Below are positions 11,188 to 21,700 of a stretch of DNA of 64,000 nt, piece by piece. The position numbers were made by a program, and so were the translations under genes. Origin of the DNA: Plasmopara viticola (taxonomy: Eukaryota > Oomycota > Peronosporomycetes > Peronosporales > Peronosporaceae); contig MBPM02000013.1 in the NCBI GenBank assembly GCA_001695595.3, positions 496,001 to 560,000 on the forward strand, read 5' to 3'. Each line of letters begins with the position of its first letter. Position 1 is the first letter of the stretch. The notes beneath the pieces are model-generated. The model did no database searches and had not been told where the DNA came from. It was given only the letters and a program-made list of their open reading frames with translations.

Positions 11188-12063
11188 ATGGCATACCGAG
11201 AAAATGTCGCGCAACTGGATATGGGACTTGCGGTTGCTCCGGATGTTGCAGCTGGAACACCGCTAAACTTAGAAAACGTTTTCAGCGCCCACCTTGAAGA
11301 AGTGACAAGGTTTTACAATCACCAGAATAATCCATCCGTGGCGACAAGGGAGCTACTCGCTCAAGCTGCAATCCGCAAAGCTGCAATAATTCTGCAGCAC
11401 TTAACGACGCTGTATCCCCACGTCATGGTACCACAAGACGTCATGGATGCAATACAATTGCTCATCCACAATGAGTCTCAGCAATCAGAGCAGCGAATAC
11501 ACAGTGAGATCCAGCATCTCCGCGATGAGGTTCAGCGGTCTGAGCAGCGAATACACAGTGAGATCCAGCATCTCCGCGGCGAGGTTCAGCGGTCTGAGCA
11601 GCATCTCCACGACGAAGTCCAGCGGTCTGAGCAGCATCGCCACGACGAAGTTCAGCAGTCCGAGCAGCGTATTCGCGACCAACTGCACCTACTCGTACTT
11701 GAGCAGGGGAACACCAATGCACATCTCCACAACATTCGGGCAGCGGCGTTCAACGCTAATATCTTTAGCACGTTTGAGACAATCAGCCAGGCTCACCGAC
11801 TCCGACCATTCGTCAAGATGAATGAAGGTCTCGGAAACGCTTTGCCAGGCGTACCAGGTCCAGCTGTGCATCTTCCCATTGTCCAAATTGGCGACCCTGT
11901 TCCCGCCGCGTTCTTCCCATTGACACCTGCAGTGTTACGCGAATGGACTCATGGTCAAATCAGCGCTCTGAGCATGTTGATGAACGAGGATTTTGGTATC
12001 GAGAGGGGAGATGACATCGAACTTTGTCGCCACAAGGTGAAACGCTACCTGGTTTCTCCTTAA
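11188..12063 (+). CDS. Array copy 4: intact coiled-coil protein, 291 aa
   Basis: The frame is complete from ATG to TAA with no intron. It is 18 residues longer than copy 2, exactly one 11- plus one 7-residue module. Module order is HNESQQSEQRI, HSEIQHL, RDEVQRSEQRI, HSEIQHL, RGEVQRSEQHL, HDEVQRSEQHR, HDEVQQSEQRI. The first module has Ser in place of Ile (NESQQ for NEIQQ), a possible core position. N- and C-terminal domains are almost identical to copy 2. There is no signal peptide or membrane segment. Family function is unknown, and the intact frame amid broken neighbours suggests this copy is among the functional ones. Confidence 0.75.
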   Translation: MAYRENVAQLDMGLAVAPDVAAGTPLNLENVFSAHLEEVTRFYNHQNNPSVATRELLAQAAIRKAAIILQHLTTLYPHVMVPQDVMDAIQLLIHNESQQSEQRIHSEIQHLRDEVQRSEQRIHSEIQHLRGEVQRSEQHLHDEVQRSEQHRHDEVQQSEQRIRDQLHLLVLEQGNTNAHLHNIRAAAFNANIFSTFETISQAHRLRPFVKMNEGLGNALPGVPGPAVHLPIVQIGDPVPAAFFPLTPAVLREWTHGQISALSMLMNEDFGIERGDDIELCRHKVKRYLVSP

Positions 12064-13643
12064 GTCGTGAGCATATGAAGTAAAATTGAATCTCCTGAGC
12101 ATACAAGGTGTGTAGACGGAGAGAGCGAAAATGAATAGAATTTTTGATCTGAGTGTAATCTTGTTGTTTCTAATAAACTTACTGTATGTATGTATTTGTA
12201 CCAAGACTATATTATAAATTATTCACCGGACATGATAAACTTTAATGCGAAAGTATATGACGTGCTGGCTGCTCGTTGCGAATTGCTGATTGGTATATCC
12301 AGCCATGTTACTATCAGCTTGCGGCAATCAAGAAAAATGTGACAAGATGGTTCACGCATGATTGGGAAAATGAAGGGATCTTGTCGCGTCGAGGTGGGTC
12401 TTCCCGGCAGCGCTGGAATCTTGAGTAGCGCTTTGAGCTGTCAACATTAGGTTTTTACGTTGCCAAAGAGATCAGATATGAGACGAAGGTGCGTTCAGGC
12501 AACGAAGGTACAATCAACAGAGCACATGGTCTTTCAAAGGTATTGCCACATTTATGGACGAAGAAGCTAAGTAGAGCTTGCAAATCATGTCAAAGTGGAT
12601 GAGACTTTCGACGGCAGTTGCCCCATTCTCGATAATTGCTCGAATAGATATTCTTCGACTCTGCTTCGCTTCACAGGTACCAGGCTCAGACTATCTTAAA
12701 AACTTTACGTCTTGACTATCTTACGTCAATTTCTCAGCAAAACTCTTTCAGACTTTGCGAGATTTGAAATAGTATGTATTACACTCTTTGGTAGAAAGTA
12801 GTGCAGGAAAAAAAATCACTCTTGCAGTCTGTTGAGTCATTAACCTCGCGACGATTCAATTATATTTTCCTGATAATAGTCGGTAAGCAGTCGGCCCAGA
12901 TGCCAGCAGATGTAGTAACTCGCTTCATCGCTTGCTTCTAGAACTTCTGCTCTCTGTCATTTAATTAGTACCAAAACGAGATGTTGAATATTGAGTCCGA
13001 TTCGATGTCGTTTCTTAAAGGACAACCTTCGTTTTAATGGCTTTGATCTGGTTTCGTTTACGAATGTATTTGCGCGCAATGGTCTTCAAAACATGCTAAA
13101 AAATTCAATATTACAGAATCGAAAAGACTTTTGTCATCATTAGTGAATTTTCTCACGCGTTTTACGAAATGACCCGTCACATACGACATTGCATTCGATT
13201 TAATCGTGGCTACGTCTTCTCACATAACACGTTTGAGACGATTCTTGTCGTCATCTAGCTCATTATAATTAGTTATGTAATCAAACTCTAAGGCATCGAT
13301 AAGAAAATTTACGAGCAGATTGTTGAGCGTCTGCTTGGTGCAGTGATTGATGTCTCGATGCATTCAGTGAGTCTGAATTCCGTCTCTGTCAGTTATCTCG
13401 TCAAAAAAATAGTATTTCCAAATTAGTTCATGTTGAATGAAAGAATATGACGGCACGTTTCAATCAGAAGGAGAATGTATTGATCCTTAGCGAAAATTAA
13501 ACAATGTTGGATGGTTGCATTATAGCATTGTGCTGTTCTTAATTGATTAGAAGGAAAGTAACCATAGCTTAGAGACTAATCTAAAGACCATTTCTTGATT
13601 AACGACCAAAAGCTCTCGTGATCCGATTGCGAAGAAAGTTTCC
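12064..13643. repeat. Spacer 4 between array genes 4 and 5
   Basis: It is colinear with the other spacers and holds no gene. It shares the AAAAAATTCAATATTACAG variant with spacer 2 (near 13,098) but the GTTATGTAATCAAACTC variant with spacers 1, 3 and 5, so it is mosaic. Confidence 0.75.
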
Positions 13644-14585
13644 ATGGCATACCGAGAAAATGTCGCGCAACTGGATATGGGACTTGCGGTTGCTCCGGAT
13701 GTTGCGGCTGGAACACCGCTTAACTTAGAAAACGTTTTCAGCGCCCACCTTGAAGAGGTGACAAGGTTTTACAATCACCAGAATAATCCATCCGTAGCGA
13801 CAAGGGAGCTACTCGCTCAAGCTGCAATCCGCAAAGCTGCAATAATTCTGCAGCACTTAACGACGCTGTATCCCCACGTCATGGTACCACAAGACGTCAT
13901 GGATGCAATACAATTGCTCATCCACAATGAGATTCAGCAATCAGAGCAGCGAATACACAGTGAGATCCAGCATCTCCGCGGTGAGGTTCAGCGGTCTGAG
14001 CAGCATCTCCACGACGAGGTTCAGCGGTCTGAGCAGCGAATACACAGTGAGATCCAGCATCTCCGCGACGAGGTTCAGCGGTCTGAGCAGCATCTCCACG
14101 ACGAAGTTCAGCGGTCTGAGCAGCATCTCCACGACGAAGTCCAGCGGTCTGAGCAGCATCGCCACGACGAAGTTCAGCAGTCCGAGCAGCGTATTTGCGA
14201 CCAACTGCACCTACTCGTACTTGAGCAGGGGAAAACCAATGCACATCTCCACAACATTCGGGCAGCGGCGTTCAACGCTAATATCTTTAACACGTTTGAG
14301 ACAATCAGCCAGGCCCACCGACTCCAACCATTCGTCAAGATGAATGAAGGTCTCGAAAACGCTTTGCCAGGCGTACCAGGTCCAGCTGTGCATCTTCCCA
14401 TTGTCCAAATTGGCGACCCTGTTCCCGCCGCGTTCTTCCCATTGACACCTGCAGTGTTACGCGAATGGACTCATGGTCAAATCAGCGCTCTGAGCATGTT
14501 GATGAACGAGGATTTTGGTATCGAGAGGGGAGATGACATCGAACTTCGTCGCCACAAGGTGAAACGCTACCTGGTTTCTCCTTAA
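13644..14585 (+). CDS. Array copy 5: intact coiled-coil protein, 313 aa, longest repeat
   Basis: The frame is complete from ATG to TAA. It is 40 residues longer than copy 2, which equals three 11- plus one 7-residue module. Order is HNEIQQSEQRI, HSEIQHL, RGEVQRSEQHL, HDEVQRSEQRI, HSEIQHL, RDEVQRSEQHL, HDEVQRSEQHL, HDEVQRSEQHR, HDEVQQSEQRI. It carries the most private substitutions in the C-terminal part (FNTFETI for FSTFETI, RLQPF for RLRPF, GLENAL for GLGNAL, ELRRHK for ELCRHK). A Cys replaces Arg just after the coiled coil (RICDQL). It is otherwise the same three-part architecture without targeting signals. Function is unknown. Confidence 0.75.
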   Translation: MAYRENVAQLDMGLAVAPDVAAGTPLNLENVFSAHLEEVTRFYNHQNNPSVATRELLAQAAIRKAAIILQHLTTLYPHVMVPQDVMDAIQLLIHNEIQQSEQRIHSEIQHLRGEVQRSEQHLHDEVQRSEQRIHSEIQHLRDEVQRSEQHLHDEVQRSEQHLHDEVQRSEQHRHDEVQQSEQRICDQLHLLVLEQGKTNAHLHNIRAAAFNANIFNTFETISQAHRLQPFVKMNEGLENALPGVPGPAVHLPIVQIGDPVPAAFFPLTPAVLREWTHGQISALSMLMNEDFGIERGDDIELRRHKVKRYLVSP

Positions 14586-16166
14586 GTCGTGAGCATATGA
14601 AGTAAGATTGAATCTCCTGAGCATACAAGTGTAGACGGAGAGAGCGAAAATGAATACAATTTTTGTACTGAGTGTAATCTTGTTGTTTCTAATAAACTTA
14701 TTGTTTGTATGTATTTGTACCAAGACTATATTAAAAATTAATCACCGGACATGATAAACTTTAATGCGAAAGTATATGACGTGCTGGCTGCTCGTTGCGG
14801 TTTGCTGATTGGTATATCCAGCCATGTTACTATCGGCTTGCGGCAATCAAGAAAAATGTAACAAACTTGTCCGCGCATGATTGAGAAAATGAAAAGATCT
14901 TGTCGCGTCGAGGTGGGTCTTCCCGGCAGCGCTGGAATCTTGAGTAGCGCTTTGAGCTGTCAACATTAGGTTTTTACGTTGCCAAAGAGATCAGATATGA
15001 GACGAAGGTGCAATCAGGCAACGAAGGTACAATCAACAGAGCACATGGTCTTTCAAAGGTATTGCCACATTTATGGAAGAAGAAGCTAAGTAGAGCTTGC
15101 AAATCATGCCAAAGTGGATGAGACTTTCGACGGCAGTTGCCCCATTCTCGATAATTTGCTCGAATAGATTTTCTTCGACTCTGCTAAGCTTCACAGGTAC
15201 CAGGCTCAGACTATCTTAAAAACTTTACATCTTGACTATCTTACGTCAATTTCTCAGCAAAACTCTTTCAGACTTTGCGAGATTTGAAATAGTATGTATT
15301 ACACTCTTTGGTAGAAAGTAGTGCAGGAAAAAAAATCACTCGTGCAGTCTGTTGAGTCATTAACCTCGCGACGATTCAATTATATTTTCCTTGATAAAAG
15401 TCGGTAAGCAGTCGGCCCAGATGCCAGCAGATGTAGTAACCCGCTCCATCGCTTGCTTCTAGAACTTCTGCTCTCTGTCATTAAATTAGTACCAAAACGA
15501 GATGTTGAATATTGAGTCCGATTCGATGTCGTTTCTTAAAGGACAACCTTCGTTTTAATGGCTTTGATCTGGTGTCTTTTACGAATGTATTTGCGCGCAA
15601 TGGTCTTCAAATCATTCTAAAAAAATTAATAATATAAAATCAAAAAAGCTTTTGTCATCATTAGTAAATTTTCTCACGCGTTTTATGAAATGACCCGTCA
15701 CATACGACATTGCATTCGATTTAATCGTGGCTACGTCTTCTCACATAACACGTTTGAGACGATTCTTGTCGTCATCTAGCTCATTATAATTAGTTATGTA
15801 ATCAAACTCTAAGGCATCGATAAGAAAATTTACAAGCAGATTGTGTTGAGCGTCTGCTTGGTGCAGTGATTGATGTCTCGATGCATTCAGTGAGTCTGAA
15901 TTTTGTCTCTGTCAGATATCTCGTCAAAAAAATAGTATTTCTAAATTATTTCAAGTTGATTAAAAGAATATGACGGCACGTTTCTATCAGAGGGAGAATG
16001 TATTGATCCTTAACGAAAATTAAACAATGTTGGATGGTTGCATTATAGCATTGTGCTGTTCTTAATTGATTAGAAGGAAAGTAACCATAGCTTAGAGACT
16101 AATCCAAAGACCATTTCTTGATTAACAACCAAAAGCTCTCGTGATCCGATTGCGAAGAAAGTTTCC
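14586..16166. repeat. Spacer 5 between array genes 5 and 6
   Basis: It is colinear with the other spacers and holds no gene. It shares the TGTAACAAACTTGTCCGCGC variant with spacer 1 (near 14,855) and is the most diverged in its last 300 bp. Confidence 0.75.
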
Positions 16167-17041
16167 ATGGCATACCGAGAAAATGTCGCGCAACTGGATA
16201 TGGGACTTGCGGTTGCTCCGGATGTTGCAGCTGGAACACCGCTTAACTTAGAAAACGTTTTCAGCGCCCACCTTGAAAAGTGACAAGGTTTTACAATCAC
16301 CAGAATAATCCATCCGTGGCGACAAGGGAGCTACTCGCTCAAGCTGCAATCCGCAAAGCTGCAATAATTCTGCAGCACTTAACGACGCTGTATCCCCACG
16401 TCATGGTACCACAAGACGTCATGGATGCAATACAATTGCTCATCCGCAATGAGATTCAGCAATCAGAGCAGCGAATACACAGTGAGATCCAGCATCTCCG
16501 CGACGAGGTTCAGCGGTCTGAGCAGCGAATACACAGTGAGATCCAGCATCTCCGCGGCGAGGTTCAGCGGTCTGAGCAGCATCTCCACGACGAAGTCCAG
16601 CGGTCTGAGCAGCATCTCCACGACGAAATTCAGCAGTCCGAGCAGCGTATTCGCGACCAACTGCACCTACTCGTACTTGAGCAGGGGAAAACCAATGCAC
16701 GTCTCCACAACATTCGGGCAGCGGCGTTCAACGCTAATATCTTTAGCACGTTTGAGACAATCAGCCAGGCTCACCGACTCCGACCATTCGTCAAGATGAA
16801 TGAAGGTCTCGGAAACGCTTTGCCAGGCGTACCAGGTCCAGTTGTGCATCTTCCCATTGTCCAAATTGGCGATCCTGTTCCCGCCGCGTTCTTCCCATTG
16901 ACACCTGCAATGTTACGCGAATGGACTCATGGTCAAATCAGCGCTCTGAGCATGTTGATGAACGAGGATTTTGGTATCGAGAGGGGAGATGACATCGAAC
17001 TTCGTCGCCACAAGGTAAAACGCTACCTGGTTTCTCCCTAA
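16167..17041 (+). pseudogene. Array copy 6: coiled-coil gene with an early frameshift
   Basis: The usual ATG and N-terminus are present. One base is missing near 16,276 (CTTGAAAAGTGAC for CTTGAAGAAGTGAC), giving a stop after about 39 codons (HLEK then TGA). Downstream, the correct frame is open to the normal stop: 253 codons from a GTG at 16,280, with the first in-frame ATG about 55 codons further. The repeat has five 11- and two 7-residue modules. Normal initiation would give only a short peptide, so this is probably a pseudogene, though reinitiation or a sequencing error is possible. Array homology ends about 27 bp after its stop. Confidence 0.75.
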
Positions 17042-17269
17042 GTCGTGAGCATACGAGGTAAGATGAATAAGGAGGTGTGTCTGCATAAAATATCCTATTT
17101 TTTCGGAAGAATGTATAAATTCCATTTTTTAGTACCTCGCAAAGTCGAACTAGTTTTAAGACAAACCCAAAGGATTTTTGCAAGACCTTTCGTCAGTGTG
17201 CTGCATTGAAAAGCTGAGAAGAGAACTATGATTTGCTATGACTCTCGTCGGAACCACCCTGGCTTACCG

Positions 17270-17560
17270 TAGCAAGTCTTTTCCACTTTGACATTAATTA
17301 CAAGGTCTGCCAAGCTCCTTGTTTCACCTTGTCCATGGACATGGCAACATTAATAAATGACCATGTGCTCTGAAAATTGTACCTATGTTGCCTAGACGCT
17401 CTACGGCAACATCGACTTTTATGGTTGACGATACAAAGCACTTTGCAAGATTTCAGTGCACCATAGCTCTCCAAGTCGCCTATTGAGTTGTTGAACCTAC
17501 GCACAGAGCAGCAAGCACGTCATATACATTCGCATTAAGGTTTTATTGCCTAAGACAAGT
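17270..17560 (-). repeat. Inverted, decayed piece of array spacer at the right edge
   Basis: The plus strand contains GACCATGTGCTCTG followed by ATTGTACCTATGTTGCCTAG, and later AGCACGTCATATACATTCGC. These are reverse complements of spacer blocks found at 5,150-5,180 and 4,895-4,920, in the correct order and spacing for an inverted spacer. I could not follow the match into a gene beyond 17,560. The array is thus bounded by inverted relics on both sides. Confidence 0.65.
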
Positions 17561-17743
17561 AAGATTCAAAATTGTTAGATACACCAACAATACATTAGTC
17601 ACTGCACCAAACAGGCTTTATCAGAATTTGCGAGTCAAATTCTTCGTTAGAGACGAATATATTGATGACGTATTTAGTCAATTTAAGCAAGACGACGGCA
17701 AAATCAATTTATATGCTGAATGGGAGGGGCATTACAAAATTAT

Positions 17744-18738
17744 TTAGAAAGCGACGAATTCGAGTTCCTTGTCGTATGTAAGGTTATCCTCTGATGCAAT
17801 TTTTTGGACACTAGTAAAAATATTGAACTCCACTTTCAAAATTGTCAACCTCAGAATGATAGGACTGGTATTTTTGTAGCTGCGCACGATATCGATCAGC
17901 GGCAACCAGGCATAAGACTCAACAAGCGTGAAGTTTGTTAACGAAGATTGTTCTTTGTCTGGTCCGCTGAGAAATGACGCCAGTTTGGACATTACATCCA
18001 CCACTACTAGTCGGCCGGCAGAGATTGGAAGACCCAAAAATATGTTCAGGAATACGGTGGGGGTAGTGATGGAATTCATATCACTGTTAGATTTGTGAGT
18101 GAATTTGGTGGTTTGAAGAGTGCAGACCGCTTTCATGAGAGCAAATAGTACTGATAAATATTAGCCATTGAGATTTACCGTAGTCTTTGAACAGCTACAA
18201 CGTCTACGCAAAAATGAACGTTCATTCACCGTGAGATTTTAAACCATTCATGATCTCTCCTTTGTGTAAGGTGCTTAAAAACCCGTCAAATTTTGAGGTA
18301 GTTGAATTTGAGGAGGAGGCTGCATTTGCGGTCCTCCTTGCTGCCATGTAGCTGGACCCTGTCGTGGCGCTTAAGCAATATGGGCAAATTCTGACAACAC
18401 AGGGTCAGCACCCCGGTGGTAGTGCCTAACTAAAGCTACCCGGTTGTACAAGCAGGTAAAAAAGGCCGGGAAAAGCGCTTACTCTTGGCGGACTCTGATT
18501 CGTCGAGAGATTTTATACGGCGGCGATCGATGGCTGTCAATACGAGCAGAGTGATTGATGCTCGATAAAAAAAAGAGTAGCAACAGTTATTCATATCCTG
18601 TTCGACTAGCTGCTCCAAAAAGCTTGCTATGATTGCACAGAATTGTTTCTTAACATTAATTATGGGCATGTCGAAGTTAGAATTTAGGGGTTCTGAATCG
18701 ATAAACTGGTCAAGGCCAATGGTATCAGCCGCAATCAA
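17744..18738 (-). pseudogene. Possible decayed protein-coding relic, family unknown
   Basis: Three successive minus-strand stretches look protein-like but are in different frames or separated by stops: 18,738-18,436 (begins at a TTG), about 18,450-18,270 with a Gln/Pro-rich segment (GPATWQQGGPQMQPPPQIQ), and 18,136-17,744 (130 codons from an ATG, including LVVVDVMSKLASFLSGPDK). I recognise no family. This could be a gene with unrecognised introns, but no clean GT-AG model joins the parts. Confidence 0.25.
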
Positions 18739-18739
18739 G

Positions 18740-21700
18740 CGTTAGTGAGGCATTGTCTCACACTGTCCGCGTACGACTTTTTATAGCTTTAATAAGTATA
18801 AGACCGAGATCAATGTAGAGAGTAACCAAAAATTGATGCGATTAAAAAAGTAAAAGTTTTCTAAGCAAGTAGCCAGATTTTGCAAGCGATACCGGCTATC
18901 GAAAATGCCAAAGATTGTTATTTATGGAAATCGTACTTACACAGATTTATAGAGCTATTGTACGCGGATTAATAAAGCTAGCTAGCGTATAAAAAACGCG
19001 GCGGATTGCATAGATCCATGGTTGATCACCAAATGCGGGCACTATAATCTGCAAGCGGATAACGTAGTTTCGCAAAGCACAGTGAATATCTTAGAGCTCC
19101 AACTGCACAGCGAAGAACTACTAAGAGCAATTAACATAGCTCCACGAGGAAAGGATAGAGAAACGATACGAGAGTGACCCATTAGTATCACTGATTACCC
19201 CGATCAAAACTTGTTCAAGGAATCGCGCAACACGTAGACTGGTCGCTGTGTCATGGTTAGTGTGCTCCAGCTGGCGGCAAATCAGAGTCGAAGAGCTCGA
19301 AGCTAATAAGCTAGCTGCTCAAAAAAGCCGAAAACGGTTTTTAATGCCCCTCAGACAAGGATGTCGGGGATTGGTCTACTACCTAGCATACGTTGCTTCT
19401 TAATTTAATTTAAGGGTCCCCGGGATCCGCGCCAAAGTTGTTCGAGAGGAACTTAGGTGTGGTTAACGATCAATCCTCCCACCGGATATAGGAGCTAGGT
19501 ATAAGCATTGTGCCACAAAGCGATAATCACTGCTACTTTAGCGGTTTGAGCTCATTGACGCTTTCTTTAACGAGGAGGCAAAGAATGACATGGTGCACGA
19601 ACTTATTATTTGCACTCGTCACAAATTTTTTGTGCTCGAAAACCAGCAACTAGCTCATACTTTGATTAAGTCAAAAAGTGCAATAATCCTGGCAGAGGTT
19701 CCAGAAAAAAACGCGTTGCTAACAAATTATTATGGTCTACGCTCTTGTATAGTGTATTTTATCAGATCTAAAGAAAAACGCTGACTCCTTGCAGAGGTAA
19801 GTTCTTTCTAGCGGCATAATGAAGTGAAGTATCGAGCGTTTATTAATCTAATTCCACAATTATACGGATCTTCACTCGAACTCATCTCAAAGATATATTT
19901 GTTCTTAGCATGTCTAAAAAAGATCACTTGTTACTTATGGTCTAAGACAGTTTTCCTAGGCCAAAATCTTACACCGAAAAATGTGGCGTTGTGGCGCAAA
20001 AGATTGAAGCTTGACATTTCTGTAAGTAACCATGAGTTTAGGGTAGACTTATCCACAGCCAAAATCCCCGATTTCGTCTACGCCAGCGCTTAAAAGTTTA
20101 ACACTGCTTTATCTTTCTTTCGCGCTTTAAGTCCCAAGTCCCGCTTTTGCGGGCTCTCAAGGAATTGACCATACCTAGCCAGCTATTTTTACAAGCACAG
20201 TCCTCTCTATGCAGGTCTCGCAAGGCTTTTATTGGAAAAAACAATGAGTGCCGGTTGAGCCAGCACTATTATACGTTTGATAGCAGCAAACAAAGCCTTC
20301 AGCAGGCACCAAGCACAACTCTTGCTGTACGAGACAAACAATCAGCATCGTTTGCGACGCATCTGAGTATGCTATTGACTACGCCATCAGCTGCGCGAGA
20401 ATGCGGCTTAATAAAAACGGTGTGTGCACAGCTTCTCTGATGACAGTATTGCAAACTCAGAAACCTCATAGATTCAGTCTAAGTCATGCACGAAAACGTC
20501 TTTATACAGATGTCAAGAAGTGTATGTTCTGCGCATAAGAAATCTCGCAAGTATCTTGTACGAAAGCAAGGCGGTGTATGCGCAGAGGGGCCTAACTTCG
20601 CTTTCACGATAATAAGCTTTTCACGTTGTAACACGAGGACAACGCCTTTGTCATTTATTGTAGTCTAATGAATAGTTTGAAAACGTTTTAATGGCATCCG
20701 CTTTGCAATTATCCATTGGTAGAACTTTCATGTTTGATAGTAAGAAGCAACTATAAGCTCAGCCCCCTTGGAAGTGTCGCCAATCACATTAGCTTGTCAG
20801 CGATGAATTGCAACTCACTTCTGAATTGTCGGAACAAATAGGGCGTCACCATCAACAAGATTGCGGTGTATAAATAAATTGCAAAAAGCCGAATATCAGA
20901 GAAAATACCTAAAAGATTACGATTGCGTACGTCATGTCAAATATATACATGTCATGAATAGAGTCTGTCCTGGTTACTCTGAGCCGTCTGGACTAGAGCA
21001 AGATGACTGCCTTGTAGCCGCTCCAACCCATCTGCACTACAGCACGCTGATGGCATAAACGACGCCAACTCGTTCAGCAAACCTAGAACAGTTGCTAGCG
21101 GATGCTTTGTCTTAACACTCGGGTGCTGAAGTCCCCAGCACCACTCAGTTTTCTGTATAAATAAGACGGACAGGCGCGCACACCAGCACTCAATCTGTGT
21201 ACATAGTTGGCTCGACAAGCCACTTTTCCCAATTAATTCAAAGCTGTGGATTAGGCCAAGCAAAAATAGTTTAGTATGTTAAAGGCGGTGCGAACCCGTA
21301 GCTGCTTACGAAAGAGCCTAAGCCTTCTATCTCATCTGTTGTAAAGCTACAACAGCCGATGTTGGCGAAGATTTCACATCTTGAACTCTAGTAAACTCAA
21401 AATTTGTCTTAGCGAGTCTTCACAATCCAACAATCTTCTTCAGAACAACTTTAGGCGAATACATTGTCAGAGCACAAAAGAGAGAAAGCCTGTAAGGGTC
21501 AAAACATGCGTGGGACTGAACACTCCAACGTCGCCCAAGTATTTATCAGCTTTTGTATCATTACCAATCTATTTAGTAGCCTAACGGTAAGCGTCGATAC
21601 TGCCTTGAAGAGAGTATGTGACTTTCTTGTACGGATCAAGTATGCTATTTACTTCTGTTAGTGCAGTCGAAAGGTAAATCTCCACCTTATTTGGTGATAA

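Larger units (their letters stand above)
3807..17068 (+). repeat. Tandem array of six coiled-coil gene units, about 2.4-2.5 kb each
   Basis: Positions equivalent to the start codon lie at 3,807, 6,300, 8,703, 11,188, 13,644 and 16,167, giving unit lengths of 2,493, 2,403, 2,485, 2,456 and 2,523 bp. The sixth unit is cut just after its stop, and homology ends near 17,068. Genes and spacers are both conserved, with mostly single-base differences and small indels. All units are head to tail, which suggests growth by unequal crossing over. Spacer variants are mosaic: spacers 1 and 5 share a block near 4,985-5,035 / 14,865-14,910, while spacers 2, 3 and 4 share a different version. Relics in opposite orientation flank both ends. 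Confidence 0.95.

Noticed and set aside
4103..14723. Minus-strand open frames inside every array unit (up to 108 codons)
   Set aside because: They are antisense shadows of the coding repeat and the C-terminal region; they vary with module number and lack independent support.
3686..17041. Array genes as RXLR or Crinkler effectors
   Set aside because: No hydrophobic signal peptide, no RXLR/EER and no LFLAK motif in any copy; the N-terminus MAYRENVAQLDMG is soluble.
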